Both the position numbers and the translations under genes were made by a program. Below are positions 8,901-19,000 of a DNA stretch of 22,000 nucleotides, piece after piece; positions within the stretch are counted from its first letter, which is position 1, and each line of letters starts with the position of its first letter. The notes beneath the pieces are model-generated. The model had not been told where the DNA came from. It ran no database searches and was given only the letters and a program-made list of their open reading frames with translations. Origin of the DNA: Mesotaenium endlicherianum (taxonomy: Eukaryota > Streptophyta > Zygnematophyceae > Zygnematales > Mesotaeniaceae); the NCBI GenBank assembly GCA_009602735.1, contig WELA01009928.1, positions 93,743 through 115,742 of the forward strand, given 5' to 3'.

Positions 8901-10445
8901 CTACTATCCGTTTGACGGTGCCGCACGCGCAGCGCAAGCTACGGCCACCCAGGTACGGAAAGTCAACGTTGACTCACCGACCACTTGATTGATTACGTCG
9001 CAGTCAGCGATTATGTTGGCGTCAAGACCACTGGCAAGGGGTCAATATCAATGTGCCCCACACCCAGGGATGGGGGAGGTTTTGACAGCATAGACAGCCG
9101 CGAGGCTAGAAGCTGGGGATCAGTGATGAGCCGCCCAGCAGGTACCAAGTCAGGTACTGTGTGACTGGCAGATTAAGCCAGGTCATGGCCGCAATGCCAA
9201 GATAGGTTACGGCCGCCCGGTTGGGAATCTTGAGCAAGTGGCATTTGCTTGTATACGCTGCTCAGGAGTTCTTAGCCATGAGCTAATTAGGCGTGACTGC
9301 CAGCTGAGAAGCTAAGCAGCCACGCGCAACAGTCACGAGGTGTGCATGCATGCTGAGTGACTATGAGTTTGAGTTGAGCATGGCTAGGCAGAAGCGACAT
9401 GGAGCTAAGCTGTGTGACTAAGCACGGCATTCTCGGAAGATGACGCTGTGTGGTGCCTGCGAAAGGCACGAATTTTGCCTGAGACATGTCATTCACTCTC
9501 ACGCACTTTTGCCAAGAAGCAGAAGGAGCAGAAGGAGCAGAAGGAAGTAGAAGAAGGGCGCGAAGAAGAAGAAGGAGTTCCCAAGGCCATTGGAGAGCCG
9601 AGGCCCCACGCTTCTGCCGACGCTGAAGATTCTTCTGAGTGTATCATAGATAAGTTAGGATTGTAGGAGTTCCCAAGAGGGAATCTCACTGTTGAAAGTA
9701 GGCGAACTGCAGAATAGAATCTGCTAGGAGATTAGCACAGATTCGGCCGAACGCCACAAGTGTGTGTGAAGCAGCCTTAAAATGGTGAGTTGTGTGTTAG
9801 TTTCCAAGTTCTCAGAAGTCGCATTCGCATCTCAAAGAGAGAGGGTAGTATTGGCAGATAAAGCTCTCAGTGAAGAACTGAGTGAGCCTAGCCTGGCAGT
9901 GAAGAAGTGTTAAGGCGCGGTGTTTAGTGAAGAGCTTGACCCAGGCCAGCATAGACGTGTAGTTTCAGAGTTTTGTAAGTTGTGACTTTGTGAAAGTTAA
10001 GCGAGAGCCTGAAGGGCGATTTTCTCTAAATCTGACGTTGTATGTCAAGCCGCTTAGAGTGTGATTTCTGCAGACTACAATTTGCTCGCCTGTGAACCCA
10101 AGAACCTCAAGGCATAAAGCCTATGTGGAAGTAAGAGACTCCCGTCCTTGTAAGAGGAATTAAGGCAAGGCAAGTATTTTTATTTTTTTGCTAAGTCTTA
10201 GGTTAAGCAGATGGTGAGAGCTGGGTAAAGGAGAACATTGCTCTGAGTGTTGGTCATGGTTGCATGGTGCAAGTTCAGGAGCCCAGGGATGGGTCAACCT
10301 TGGTAAGGCCTGTCACCGACACAAGTGCGAAGGTCGATCGACCATGTTTGCCCACACTTGAGGAGGGCCACCGACACATCGACCAGGTCAAAGTCACACG
10401 TGCTGAAAGGATACGCACGCGCCGAGGGACCGACACTGTTAGGCA
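8901..10445. other. Unique spacer between the two 74-bp repeat arrays
   Basis: About 1.5 kb of intermediate GC content with no gene I can recognise. It contains a purine-rich AGAAGGAGC repeat (9515-9575), short open frames, and locally repetitive wording such as GTGAAGAACTGAGTGAGCCTA near 9870-9940. It may be the body of a non-autonomous mobile element bounded by the arrays, but no terminal inverted repeats or target-site duplication were found by eye. Confidence 0.4.
9515..9575 (+). repeat. Purine-rich AGAAGGAGC/GAAGAAGAA repeat
   Basis: GAAGCAGAAGGAGCAGAAGG and following sequence forms a short nonanucleotide-to-trinucleotide purine repeat. It gives a Lys/Glu-rich stretch (KKQKEQKEQKEVEEGREEEE) in the 72-codon plus-strand frame at 9448-9666. 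I do not consider that frame a supported gene. Confidence 0.6.
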
Positions 10446-11012
10446 CGACAGAGCTTCGACGTTGAGCAGAAAATCCGCGTACCAGTAAATACAACTCACA
10501 AACGTTGTTTCCCGCGTACCTCTAGAGCTTCGACGTCTAGTAGAAATTCTGCGTTCCATACCTCTAGAACTTTGACGCCGAGTGTCAATTCCACGTACCA
10601 GTAAATATGGTACGCAAGCGTATTTCCTGCGTACCTCTATAACTTCGACGTCGAGCAGGAATTCCACGTACTAGTAGATCTTGTACACGAGCGTTTTCAT
10701 CCCGTGTACCTCTAGAATTTCGACGTCGAGCATGTTTACGTACCAGTAAATATGGTACGCAAGCAAACGCGAGCGTTATTACCCGCGTACCCTCTACAAC
10801 TTCGACGTCGAGTAGAAATTCGCGTACCAGTAGATCTGGTACACAAGCGTTTTTATCCCGCGTACCTCTAGAGCTTCGACGTCAAGCAGAAATTTCGTGT
10901 ACCAGTAATGTGGTACGCAAGCGTCATTTCCGCACGTACCTCTGGAGTTTCGACGTCGAGCGTTAATTCTGCGTACAAGTAAATTTGGTACGCAAGCGTT
11001 ATTTCCGCGCGT
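10446..11012 (+). repeat. Right array of the 74-bp tandem repeat, about 8 copies
   Basis: The CTCTAGAGCTTCG landmark or its variants start at about 10446, 10520, 10562, 10635, 10710, 10792, 10866 and 10940. Spacing is 74 bp except for a 42-bp step (about half a unit deleted) and an 82-bp step with an AAGCAAACGC insertion. Copies are diverged by point changes and are in the same orientation as the left array. The array ends abruptly after GCGCGTAAATATGA near 11012, where GC-rich DNA begins. Confidence 0.93.
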
Positions 11013-11653
11013 AAATATGAAGGTATCACTCCTTGCGTACGCTTTTCCCCTCCTTACCCCCGGGGCAATGACGCACTTGGCGTGCCGGTTCCTCCGGGGG
11101 CTAGGGGGGGCTAGGCCAGACAGGCACGGCAATCTGCAGGGCAGGGCAAGGTGGGGCGGAGAAGAGGGGACAAAATGCATGCAGAGGAGAGGAGAGCAGG
11201 TCCAGGCCAGGGAGGGGGGAGGGGTGTGTGCTGCTGCTGCCTGCTGCTGGTGCTGCATGGACATCTCTCCCCTTCTCCAGCTCTTTAGCTCCGCCTCGTC
11301 GGGTAGGCAGGCTCTGGCAGCAGCGCGCCCCCCTCGGGGCCTAATTCCTTGAAGTGGGTTCTGAAGATTTTAGAGCAGTTCCCTGCGTGCCCCTTCGTTG
11401 GGTGCCTCATGGGAGCAACGGTAATGGCGACGAGGCTGTGTGCGTGGGGCAACACGAGCGGCAGCGACAGAAGTACCAGCTAACTCTCCCGGTGAAGAGG
11501 CCAACGACAACGGCTGCTGGGTGCTGGGGTGGGGGTGAAGTGGGCGTGGGGTGTGGGGGTGACAGCAGGTGTACAGAGGGAGTGACGAGAGGAAATAGTG
11601 AAAAGAGACGGCCCAGGCTACGGAGAGACGGGAGATGTACGGTATGAGACACG

Positions 11654-11775
11654 GAAGGGGTACGTGAAGAGAAGCAGCCAAGCCAGGGTACGAGTAACCG
11701 CTGGGGTACGTGAGAAGAGACGGCAGGGGTGCGTGAAGAGAGACGTAGGGCCTACGTGAAGAGAGATTGCAGGAG
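11654..11775 (+). repeat. Minisatellite of about 23-30 bp (GGGGTACGTGAAGAGAGACG type)
   Basis: Units begin near 11655, 11685, 11703, 11726 and 11749. The last three are spaced 23 bp apart; the first two are longer and more diverged. Shared core is GTACGTGAAGAGA followed by a G/C-rich end. Confidence 0.7.
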
Positions 11776-12366
11776 TATGGCTGAGCCATTTTGTGCTTAG
11801 GTGATGGTGTTCGAGGTGGAATTTCTCCACCTGGCACAGAAAGAGAAGCAATGCGTGTGTGGGACAGAGGCCGACCGGACCTGCCAGACAGTGCCTGTGC
11901 ATGCCCATCTACTTGGATCCATAAGTTCTCACATCCTACCCCCCTCCTCGCCACAGCTTTCTCAGGAACCCGGTGTCGTTTCGTGCTCTAGGTGACAGCT
12001 GGCAGGGACCACACAACGGTCCCCTATGTCAGCTAGTTGGTGGGATGCCTCTCCAGGCAAGCAGGCTGGCAGGCAGGCAGGCAGTAAGAGAGGGAGGAAG
12101 AAGTGAAGGGGAGGGGCTCAGAAGGATCGAGGAGCATATAGACTCGAGCAGGAGGCTCCAAGCTGTGGGGATCAGCAGCAACAGCGCTGTAGATGATGTT
12201 TGTTCCAGGCTGGCGGGCGTGTCTTTGGGCCTGCTGACCTGCCCTGCTGCCACCCATGCATGCGCTCGTGCAGGGATGCCTGGCCTGCTTGCCCTCATGG
12301 GCTTTGTGGCATGTGTGCAGTCTATTGGATACGTTGTAGGGCTGCCGAAGTCTTCTGCTGTTTTCG

Positions 12367-12396
12367 GCAGCCAGCCAGCCAGCCAGCCAGCCAGCC
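12367..12396. repeat. (CCAG)n tetranucleotide tract
   Basis: About seven CCAG/AGCC units. The tract and its downstream neighbour TGCCTCTCTCC...ATGCAGCCA recur about 550 bp later next to a (CCTG)n tract. Confidence 0.9.
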
Positions 12397-12910
12397 TGTC
12401 AGGCCAGGCTGCTCCCTCTTCTCACTCTGCCTCTCTCCTTTCCGCCATGCAGCCAGTCTCAAGTGTGTTAGCACGAGACGTGATGGACGCGTCAGACACT
12501 GGATAAACGCAGGCCCTCTTTGCAGGTGGGCCTTGCAGGGTCTGCCAGCGCAGACGTGTGAGGACTGCAATGGCTGCCCTGCAGCTCGATTTCTGTGCCA
12601 GGGACTGCCCCCCTCCTCTCCGGGGCTGTGTGGAGGTGGAGGGGGAGGTGTATGAGGCCTGTTGGGGGCCACAGGCAGGAGCTGCCCCTTCTGCCCTGGT
12701 GTGTGCGAGGGGCCTGCCCCCTTCTGCTCTAGTGTGTGTGGACAGCTCTCTAGTAGGTTGGTGTGTGGGAGGGCAACGGCAGCGACTGCCCCCCTCCAGT
12801 TTCATATGCCGGGGGGGGGCATCGATTGCGGCTGCGGCCCAGCCGGCCAGAGGAGGGGAGCTGCCCGAGCAGGCTCATTACCACATCAGAGCAAGGCCAA
12901 AAGATAACAA

Positions 12911-12911
12911 G

Positions 12912-12947
<36 letters not shown>

Positions 12948-12966
12948 CTTGCCTGCCTGCTTGCTT
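12911..12966. repeat. (CCTG)n tetranucleotide tract
   Basis: About thirteen CCTG/CTTG units, nearly perfect. It occupies the position equivalent to the (CCAG)n tract at 12367-12396 in a duplicated segment. Confidence 0.92.
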
Positions 12967-13639
12967 CCCTTTATGCCTACCCTGCCTCTCTCTCCTCCAT
13001 GCAGCCATAGCCAGAAGTCATGTAGTCCCCCTCACTGTGAATAGAAGCAGCTAGCAGTCCCTTGCAGTCTGGCAAGAGCCTGCCCAGGTGTGGAACGCCA
13101 GCGCATATATGCGAGGGTTGCGATGGCGGCGCCGCAGATTTCACTGCCGTGCAGGCATGTCTGGAGTCAGTGGGAGGGGGGATGGTGCCTGTCCCTGTGC
13201 CCTCACAGCTGTGATGCTTCCGTAGGCCGCCTCTGTCCAGGCGAAGTGTGTGGGGGACAACGGCAGCGGCGTGTGCTGCGCCTGACCCCCTAGGGCTGGT
13301 CAAGTGTGTGCTGGATAATCGAGACTCTCATGTCAAGGGTTTTCGTCGGACCCTGGGATCAGGGGCTAGGCCGCCCCTTCTCTGCTTTGCTTTGGCCTGT
13401 TGGGGCTGTTTTGTGAGCGGGGGCCATTGGCAGCAGCTGCCCCCCCCCTGGCCTGTTGTGCGCGAGGGGCTGACGCATGGGGCGACGTCAGCGGCTGGCC
13501 CCCCTTGCTGTCTTGTCCGTGCTGGGTAATGTGCCGGAGGAATGGGAGGGGCTGTTCCCCTCTGGGTTAGTGTGTGGCAGAAGCAGCAAGTGCCGCTGCG
13601 GCCCCCCTGGTCTGGAGGGTTTTGTGTTTTTTTAGGGGG

Positions 13640-13975
13640 GGTTTTGTACCGCGTCTGCAAGCACGCTTGTGAGGCGGTGTGTGTTTTTGTTTCTGTGGGT
13701 TTGTGCGTGCCTGCATGTCCGTCTGCCAGCAGGCGGGCACGCGCGTGCGTCCGCGTGTGTGCTTGCATGCGTGTTTGCTTACTGAGTGTATGCGAGTGTG
13801 TGCACGTGAGTGTGTGTTTCTGGGTTTGAGGGCATGTGTGGAGATGTATGTGTGTGAGTGCGTGCGCGTATGACTGTGTTGGTGGGCCTGTGCCGGCAAG
13901 TGGCGCCTGCGTGCTATGTGTGTGTGCGCGCGTGCATGTGTGCGAGTGTGCATGGATAGGTGTGCAACTGTGCAC
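13640..13975. repeat. TG/CG-rich imperfect dinucleotide region
   Basis: Long alternation of TGTG, CGTG and TGCG over more than 300 bp. Such alternating purine-pyrimidine DNA has Z-DNA potential. Its minus strand is the source of the His/Thr-rich open frames. Confidence 0.7.
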
Positions 13976-14019
13976 TTCGGGGGGCTGGGGAGAGAGGTGT
14001 CTGGGAGACAGTGAGGCCC

Positions 14020-14830
14020 ATGTTGCGCTGGCCTGCCAATGGGCAACCAGGTGGCAGAATGCAGAGCGTGGGGGGCCTGGACGGCAGGAACGTGCGAGAG
14101 GGGCAAGTACACACGCTCTCCACAGCTGAGCGCGTGTGTGTGCTTGCGTGTGGGGCCTGCCACTTGGCAGCCAGCTGGCACGACGGGTTTGCGTCAGTAG
14201 GGGGGCTTGGGTAGGGAGGCGCCCGGGGGGCCATCTGAGCTGGATGCGGGGGGCACCTGCACTGGCTGCCCCCTTCTCTGATTTAAAGTGTGCTGGAGGC
14301 TGCAGCAGCGGCTCCCCCCTTATATAGGGTGTGGGCGGGGGGGGCAATGACAGTGGCTATCGCTCCTAGTTGTGTTCGGGGGGGGGCAACGACGACGACT
14401 GCTCCTGCTCCTTTCGCGACCCAGCGCGCTTCTGGTCCTGCTCATGTGCTGGCGAGAAGGAAAGGCATGCTGGGGGGCAAAAGACGGCGTGTGTTGGGGG
14501 TGGGCACTTATGCGCTCTGCAGCTGAGCACGCGTGCGTGCTAATACACGCGCCTGCCTACCAGGGGGCAGCCAGGTGGCAGGACGCGGCTGTCGCCAGGT
14601 ACGGCGCTGGGCCTGGAGGCTTGTGGGGAGTGGGCACACGCAGGCACACGTGCGTCTGCACCTGAGTGCCCGTGCGCTCATGCATGCGGGTTGCCAACAG
14701 ACCGCCATCTGGCGTCGCCGAGGAGGGCCAGGCGGGGCTTTATACGAGAGGGTGGGCGCACAGCGCCATACAGCTCAGGGAGTGTGTGCTTGCTCACATG
14801 AAGGCCTACAGAGGGCCCTGTGGCCGGGCG
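14020..14830 (+). repeat. Minisatellite of about 125-130 bp, diverged
   Basis: Units share the order GGGCACAC, GC-CTC, CAGCTGAGC, CGTGTGTGCT, CCTGCCA, GGGCAGCCAGGTGGCA, GACG. Recognisable units begin near 14109, 14501, 14631 and 14755, with a partial unit near 14023; the 14501-14631-14755 steps are 130 and 124 bp. Confidence 0.55.
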
Positions 14831-14850
14831 TGTGGTGATCGAACATAGGG

Positions 14851-16087
14851 TTGCACAAACTCGGACGTCGCAGTATCATGATAGTTCATATGTGCAGCAA
14901 CGCTTGGTCGCTAGACTGGCTCTAGCTCCGATTGTAGTTGAGGTGGCAGGTGGTGGGTGCGGCTGCACTTGAGCACTTGCATTAGTTTGGCAAGGAGGCC
15001 GTAGTGAATACTTCATTTTTTACTCTCAAGAATATTCATCATGATTCTTCATCAAGTGTATAATTTAATGAATTATTGTTGTGAATACCCAGTAAAACGT
15101 AGGGCGTGCAGCCTCAACTGATGCATGCTCAAAATATGTTCGCTATTTTTTTGATGCAATAGCATATGATAGGGACCTTCTGAACAACAGCGTTAGCTCT
15201 TGATTGGCGTTCTTTGTGAATCGTCAACCCCAGCAAAGCATTGAGTATGCCTCGTGTGTTGCTCCTGATGTGCCGCTAGCTCATGCATACTGCGGTATCC
15301 CTAAAGATATTGATTGCATGAATGACCAGTTCAGGCCTCGTTACGATTGCACTTCATCAACTGCATGTCGTGTAACATGTAAGTAGCAGGTGACGCCGTA
15401 TATTGAAAGCGCACTTCATATGTGATAATAACAAGGCTCGCATGTATGGATACTCCCGATGGCATACATAGAAGGTTTTGCCATATGCATGGCCAATACA
15501 TGCATGTACTGGCTGCCTTGTTCACAGTTAAGCAAGTTAGCTAGACTTTATACTTGGTGAATGTCCTACTAGAAAGGTCCTGAGCATATTGAAGTGTAGG
15601 ACAAATGCAAAATATCAATTATTGCTTGAAAGCCGACATTTTTATTCCAAGCCTCATCATTGCACCTGCCTGGACATTGAGCAGCGGTTGACCTATACTT
15701 TTTCTTGTCTTAGGACTGTCTACAAAAGTATGGTACATCTACAATTCTTGTTTCAGCATCAAAGCAGCAACTGTCTTGCTGGCACCCGCACAGCAGTGCC
15801 TCAATGCCTTTGGCTGTGAGAAGAGGTCTTTAGTCCGCTAGAAGTGGTTGAACAGCTTTCTGTTCAACTGGACACACACGTCTTGCTTCCTTGGCGCAAG
15901 GATGACTCCAACATGCAAGTTGAGCCTTGCACGTGACTTCTTATTCATTGCTATTCAGAGCAAGCAGCAAGCACAACCAACTGTACCAAGAACAAGCCAT
16001 CAGACCTTTCCGGAACTTATAAAAGTACCAGATGCTGAATCGCTCAATCGCTCCCTTGCGCTGGCCCATGAGGCAGCTGGTCCGCTG
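14851..16087. other. AT-richer region downstream of the CAP-H stop codon
   Basis: No protein family is recognisable in the short open frames (60, 76 and 97 codons on the plus strand). It should contain the 3' untranslated region and transcription end of the minus-strand CAP-H gene. The boundary with the GC-rich repeat block lies at about 14850. Confidence 0.5.
15641..15646 (-). terminator. Possible AATAAA polyadenylation signal for CAP-H
   Basis: TTTATT on the plus strand reads AATAAA on the minus strand, about 440 bp after the CAP-H stop codon at 16090-16088. It is the nearest canonical hexamer I noticed. The signal used by this organism is unknown. Confidence 0.3.
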
Positions 16088-19000
16088 CTACTCCCCACTG
16101 CTGCTGTCGAGGTTGTGAATGCGAAGCTCGTCCATGGATGAGCATCCTTTGATGGCTAGATCGTGCTCGTTGGCCAGGTGGAGGACGCAGATGAAGCACA
16201 GATGCACGGAGATGTCCTCCAGAGGAGCAGCCTGACACGTGGCGGGGAAGCTGGCAAGCAGCTGCTTGAAGGACAGCCCCCCCTCCCCATCTGCGCCGCC
16301 CTTCTCTTCGTTCCTCTGGGGCCGTCTCTCTTCCTTGTCCTCTTCCTGCATAGACGCATCCAGTGGGAGAGCGGAGGTGACGAGGCCCATTGTTACTCTG
16401 CCAGCTGGCGCGCGGTGATATGACACGCATTTGCTGGCACCCTCAAGAGGAACGCCAAATGTTTGGACTCTCCAAAAGAGCTTCTAGTTAGAGAAAAACG
16501 CCAGCCAAATAGAAATTCAGTGGAGGATGAGGTCTTTCAGATTGAGAACCATGCGCCCCACTCGGCCCAGAGAAATCATTATTAGCCGAAAGTAGACAAC
16601 ATACACGTAAATATAATAATGGACTATATTACCCATTGCACTCATACACTAAGCACACACCCAATGCTCTGTGAGAAGAAAACATAATTGGAGAGACAAA
16701 CTGCACAAAGGTGCGACCGGATGCACACGCACGTGCGTGTGTGCCCCGCACATGCACTAATGACAGGGCAACGACAGAGAGCAGATGCGCACCTGGCGAG
16801 GAGGGGGGGTGGGGGGGGGCATGGAGCGCAGCTGGCTCCAAAGCGTCTCCTTGAGGACGCGCACGTCCACCTGCTTCGACGCACGCGCGTACGTCACCCG
16901 TATCTTCTCCACCTGCCAACACCGCGCATGCAAACCCCACGCAAGCCAGCGAGCAAGCAGGCAAGCAGACAAGGAAAGTTTAGAGATGGGTCAGTGTGAG
17001 AAAAGAGCTCTCCGATACAGCGCCGCCCGCCCGCTCGCTTCTGCCAGCCAGCCAGCCAGCTGGCCAGCACGTCAGCCAGTCAGTCGGTCAGGCTGCCCCC
17101 AAGTCGGCCAGGACTCTCCTCCCGGGTCTGCCATGCTCGCCATCCTACAGGGGCAGGGACGAGGGGCGCGCCCTTCGGAGCAAGCACTCCCAATGCGGCA
17201 GGAGACAAGACAGCACAAAGGAGAGGCACAGGCCCCAACAACGCCACCGCAGCTTCAATCATTTTGCACGCTCGCCAATCCATCAGAAGCGCAGTGAGAA
17301 TATATTCAGGTGCTGCCGCGGTCCTGCCGGGAGCCCCAGGCGGATTTGGACAGCTGTGGAGCCGTGAGGCCCCGGCCAGATACGCTCGCTGCGGAAGTCT
17401 TCTCTTCAGCCAGAACAGGGCAGCGGCTGTCCCCTCATGCTCCAGACAGCTCGGTGAAAAAGTGACAGCCTCTCGGCAATGCACGCACTGCTGGGCCACG
17501 CCTGTGCGTCCCTCAGACGCACAGCTGTGATCCTAAGGGTGTCTGCCAATCCATGTGCCATGCAGCAGGTGGGCGCACCCACACAGCTCCACACATGTCA
17601 AGTTTCTAAGCTTGTCAAAACCTTTGTGGGCGGGCGTGTACTCAAAAGGCTCCCGTGCAAAAGCCACCAGGAAAGTCTCACACTGTAGAGGAGGACGAGA
17701 AGAAGGAAGGGGGGGGAGGAGAGGAAGAGGGGGAGTTCCTTATCTAAGCCATCACAAAGCCCACAGCAGGTGCCCTTCCCTTTCAACAGAGCAAGAGAAG
17801 AGAGAGGAGCGGAGGGACAGGCAGATAGATAGAGGGAGAGAGAGGAATGAGAGCGGCAGCTCGCCAATCCTCTCTATGCTGAGCAAGGGTTTTGCTCCCC
17901 CTTAGTTATTAAAACCGAAACCTCAAAATTTGAACATGAGGTGCACCTTTCTGGGCTGAGCAAGAAGCTCCTCGCCACCATCCATGGCCGCCGCCCACTC
18001 CCCCGCGGCCCCGTCAAAGGGCGAAGCGCCGCCCCCCATAGGATCCCACGAGGACCCGTACGCATCGCCCCCATCTGCATCGTCATCGTCGTCGTCGCCG
18101 CAGCTGTCCGCGTAGCCGCCACCTGGCCCGTCATCTGGGCCGCGGCCAAAGAAGTCGCCACCGTCGGGGCCGTCTGAATTGCGGGCTGGGGTGCGGGCGG
18201 CGTCAGCCAGGGCGGCGCCGATTGACTGCCGCCCAGCTTGCCCGCCGCCCGAGGAGGAGCTCGCACGCTTCTTCTTCTTGCCCTTGTCCCACTGCCCACA
18301 GTTGGCGACACCCAAAGAGGAGAGCACGTGAGAACATACGCAGGCGCGTAGATATGCAGGCACGTTCGCCGCTTTACCCCTGGGCGATGCCAGTGCAAGC
18401 GCCACCTGTCAGTGGCAAGCGGCGTCTGGTCCTCCAGCAAGCGGGGGGCAAGGCCTGAATGCGTGCTGTGAAATGTGGCACTTGGCAACTCCCCCCACAG
18501 CATACCACGGCTTCCCCAACGGCTTCTCCAAAGGCTTCCCCAGCCATGCACGTACTAACTAACAGACGGGTGACCGTACCGTGCGCTAGGAATGCTTGTG
18601 AAACTTTACAAGCTCATTGCCTTCGCAACCTGCGGCTGTCACTGCGCGTGTCTGGGGAGCTCCAATAAGTGCTCCCAGATAGGGCACCTTAGGGGAGCGC
18701 GGGGGGAATTAGTGCGGAGCAGGGGGGCTTCACCACATTTGTTGCCCAGCCGAGGATGAGCTTGATAGCCCGCTAGTTTGAGAAGGGAAATAGCTGACTG
18801 CTTCCCGCACGCATGGATGCGCGCCCCCACTCTCAAGCAGGCGCACCCACACGGGCATCCCCGCGGCCACCACTCGAAAAAGCGGGGCAGGCAGCAGCAA
18901 CAGGAGCACCAGCAGCGGTGGCAGCAGCAGCAGCAGCAGCAGAAAGCCGTAGCACCCACCATGCACCAGTCGGGGCGCAGGAAGAGGCGCAGCAGGCGCA

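Larger units (their letters stand above)
12360..13140 (+). repeat. Diverged tandem duplication with a period of about 550 bp
   Basis: Three landmarks occur in the same order twice: a tetranucleotide tract (12367 and 12911), TGCCTCTCTCC then CATGCAGCCA (about 12428 and 12980), and GCCAGCGCA followed by a TGCGATGGCGGC-like sequence (about 12543 and 13097). Offsets are 544-554 bp. The two copies differ by many substitutions and small indels. Confidence 0.6.
12660..14410 (+). repeat. Dispersed GC-rich repeat, core GTGTG-GGGGGCAACGGCAGCGGCTGCCCCC
   Basis: Variants of this core occur near 12668, 12765, 13248, 13410, 13480, 14245, 14295, 14332 and 14372, always on the plus strand: a GTGTGYGGGG part, a C-A-A-C-G-R-C part and a GCTGCCCCC part. 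Spacing is irregular. It contains a weak dyad (GGGGGCA and TGCCCCC). Confidence 0.55.
11013..14850. other. GC-rich repeat block without a supported gene
   Basis: The block is composed largely of minisatellite and microsatellite material, detailed in the next entries. It offers long open frames on both strands because of low-complexity sequence, the longest being 339 codons on the minus strand (13328-14347), made of His/Thr/Ala/Gln-rich runs from CA/TG repeats. None shows a conserved domain, and no pair of exons with consistent phases and family motifs could be built here. Confidence 0.6.

Noticed and set aside
9448..9666. 72-codon Lys/Glu-rich frame as a retroelement gag or chromatin protein
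   Set aside because: The charged part is a direct product of the AGAAGGAGC repeat, and nothing else in the frame is informative.
8637..11012. CRISPR array
   Set aside because: The 74-bp units are head-to-tail with no unique spacers, copies are diverged, and the setting is an intron-containing eukaryotic genome without cas genes.
11801..11995. Short plus-strand frame beginning MMVFEVEFLHLAQKEKQC
   Set aside because: It follows an AG and reads protein-like for about 30 residues, but no donor, partner exon or family match could be found.
13328..14347. 339-codon minus-strand open frame, the longest in the window
   Set aside because: Its sequence is His/Thr/Ala/Gln runs derived from CA/TG repeats with no domain, splice context or start context; the other strand has similar low-complexity frames.
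15204..16141. Three plus-strand frames (60, 76 and 97 codons) next to the CAP-H stop
   Set aside because: No recognisable family; the last overlaps the CAP-H terminal exon in antisense, and the region is the expected 3' end of that gene.
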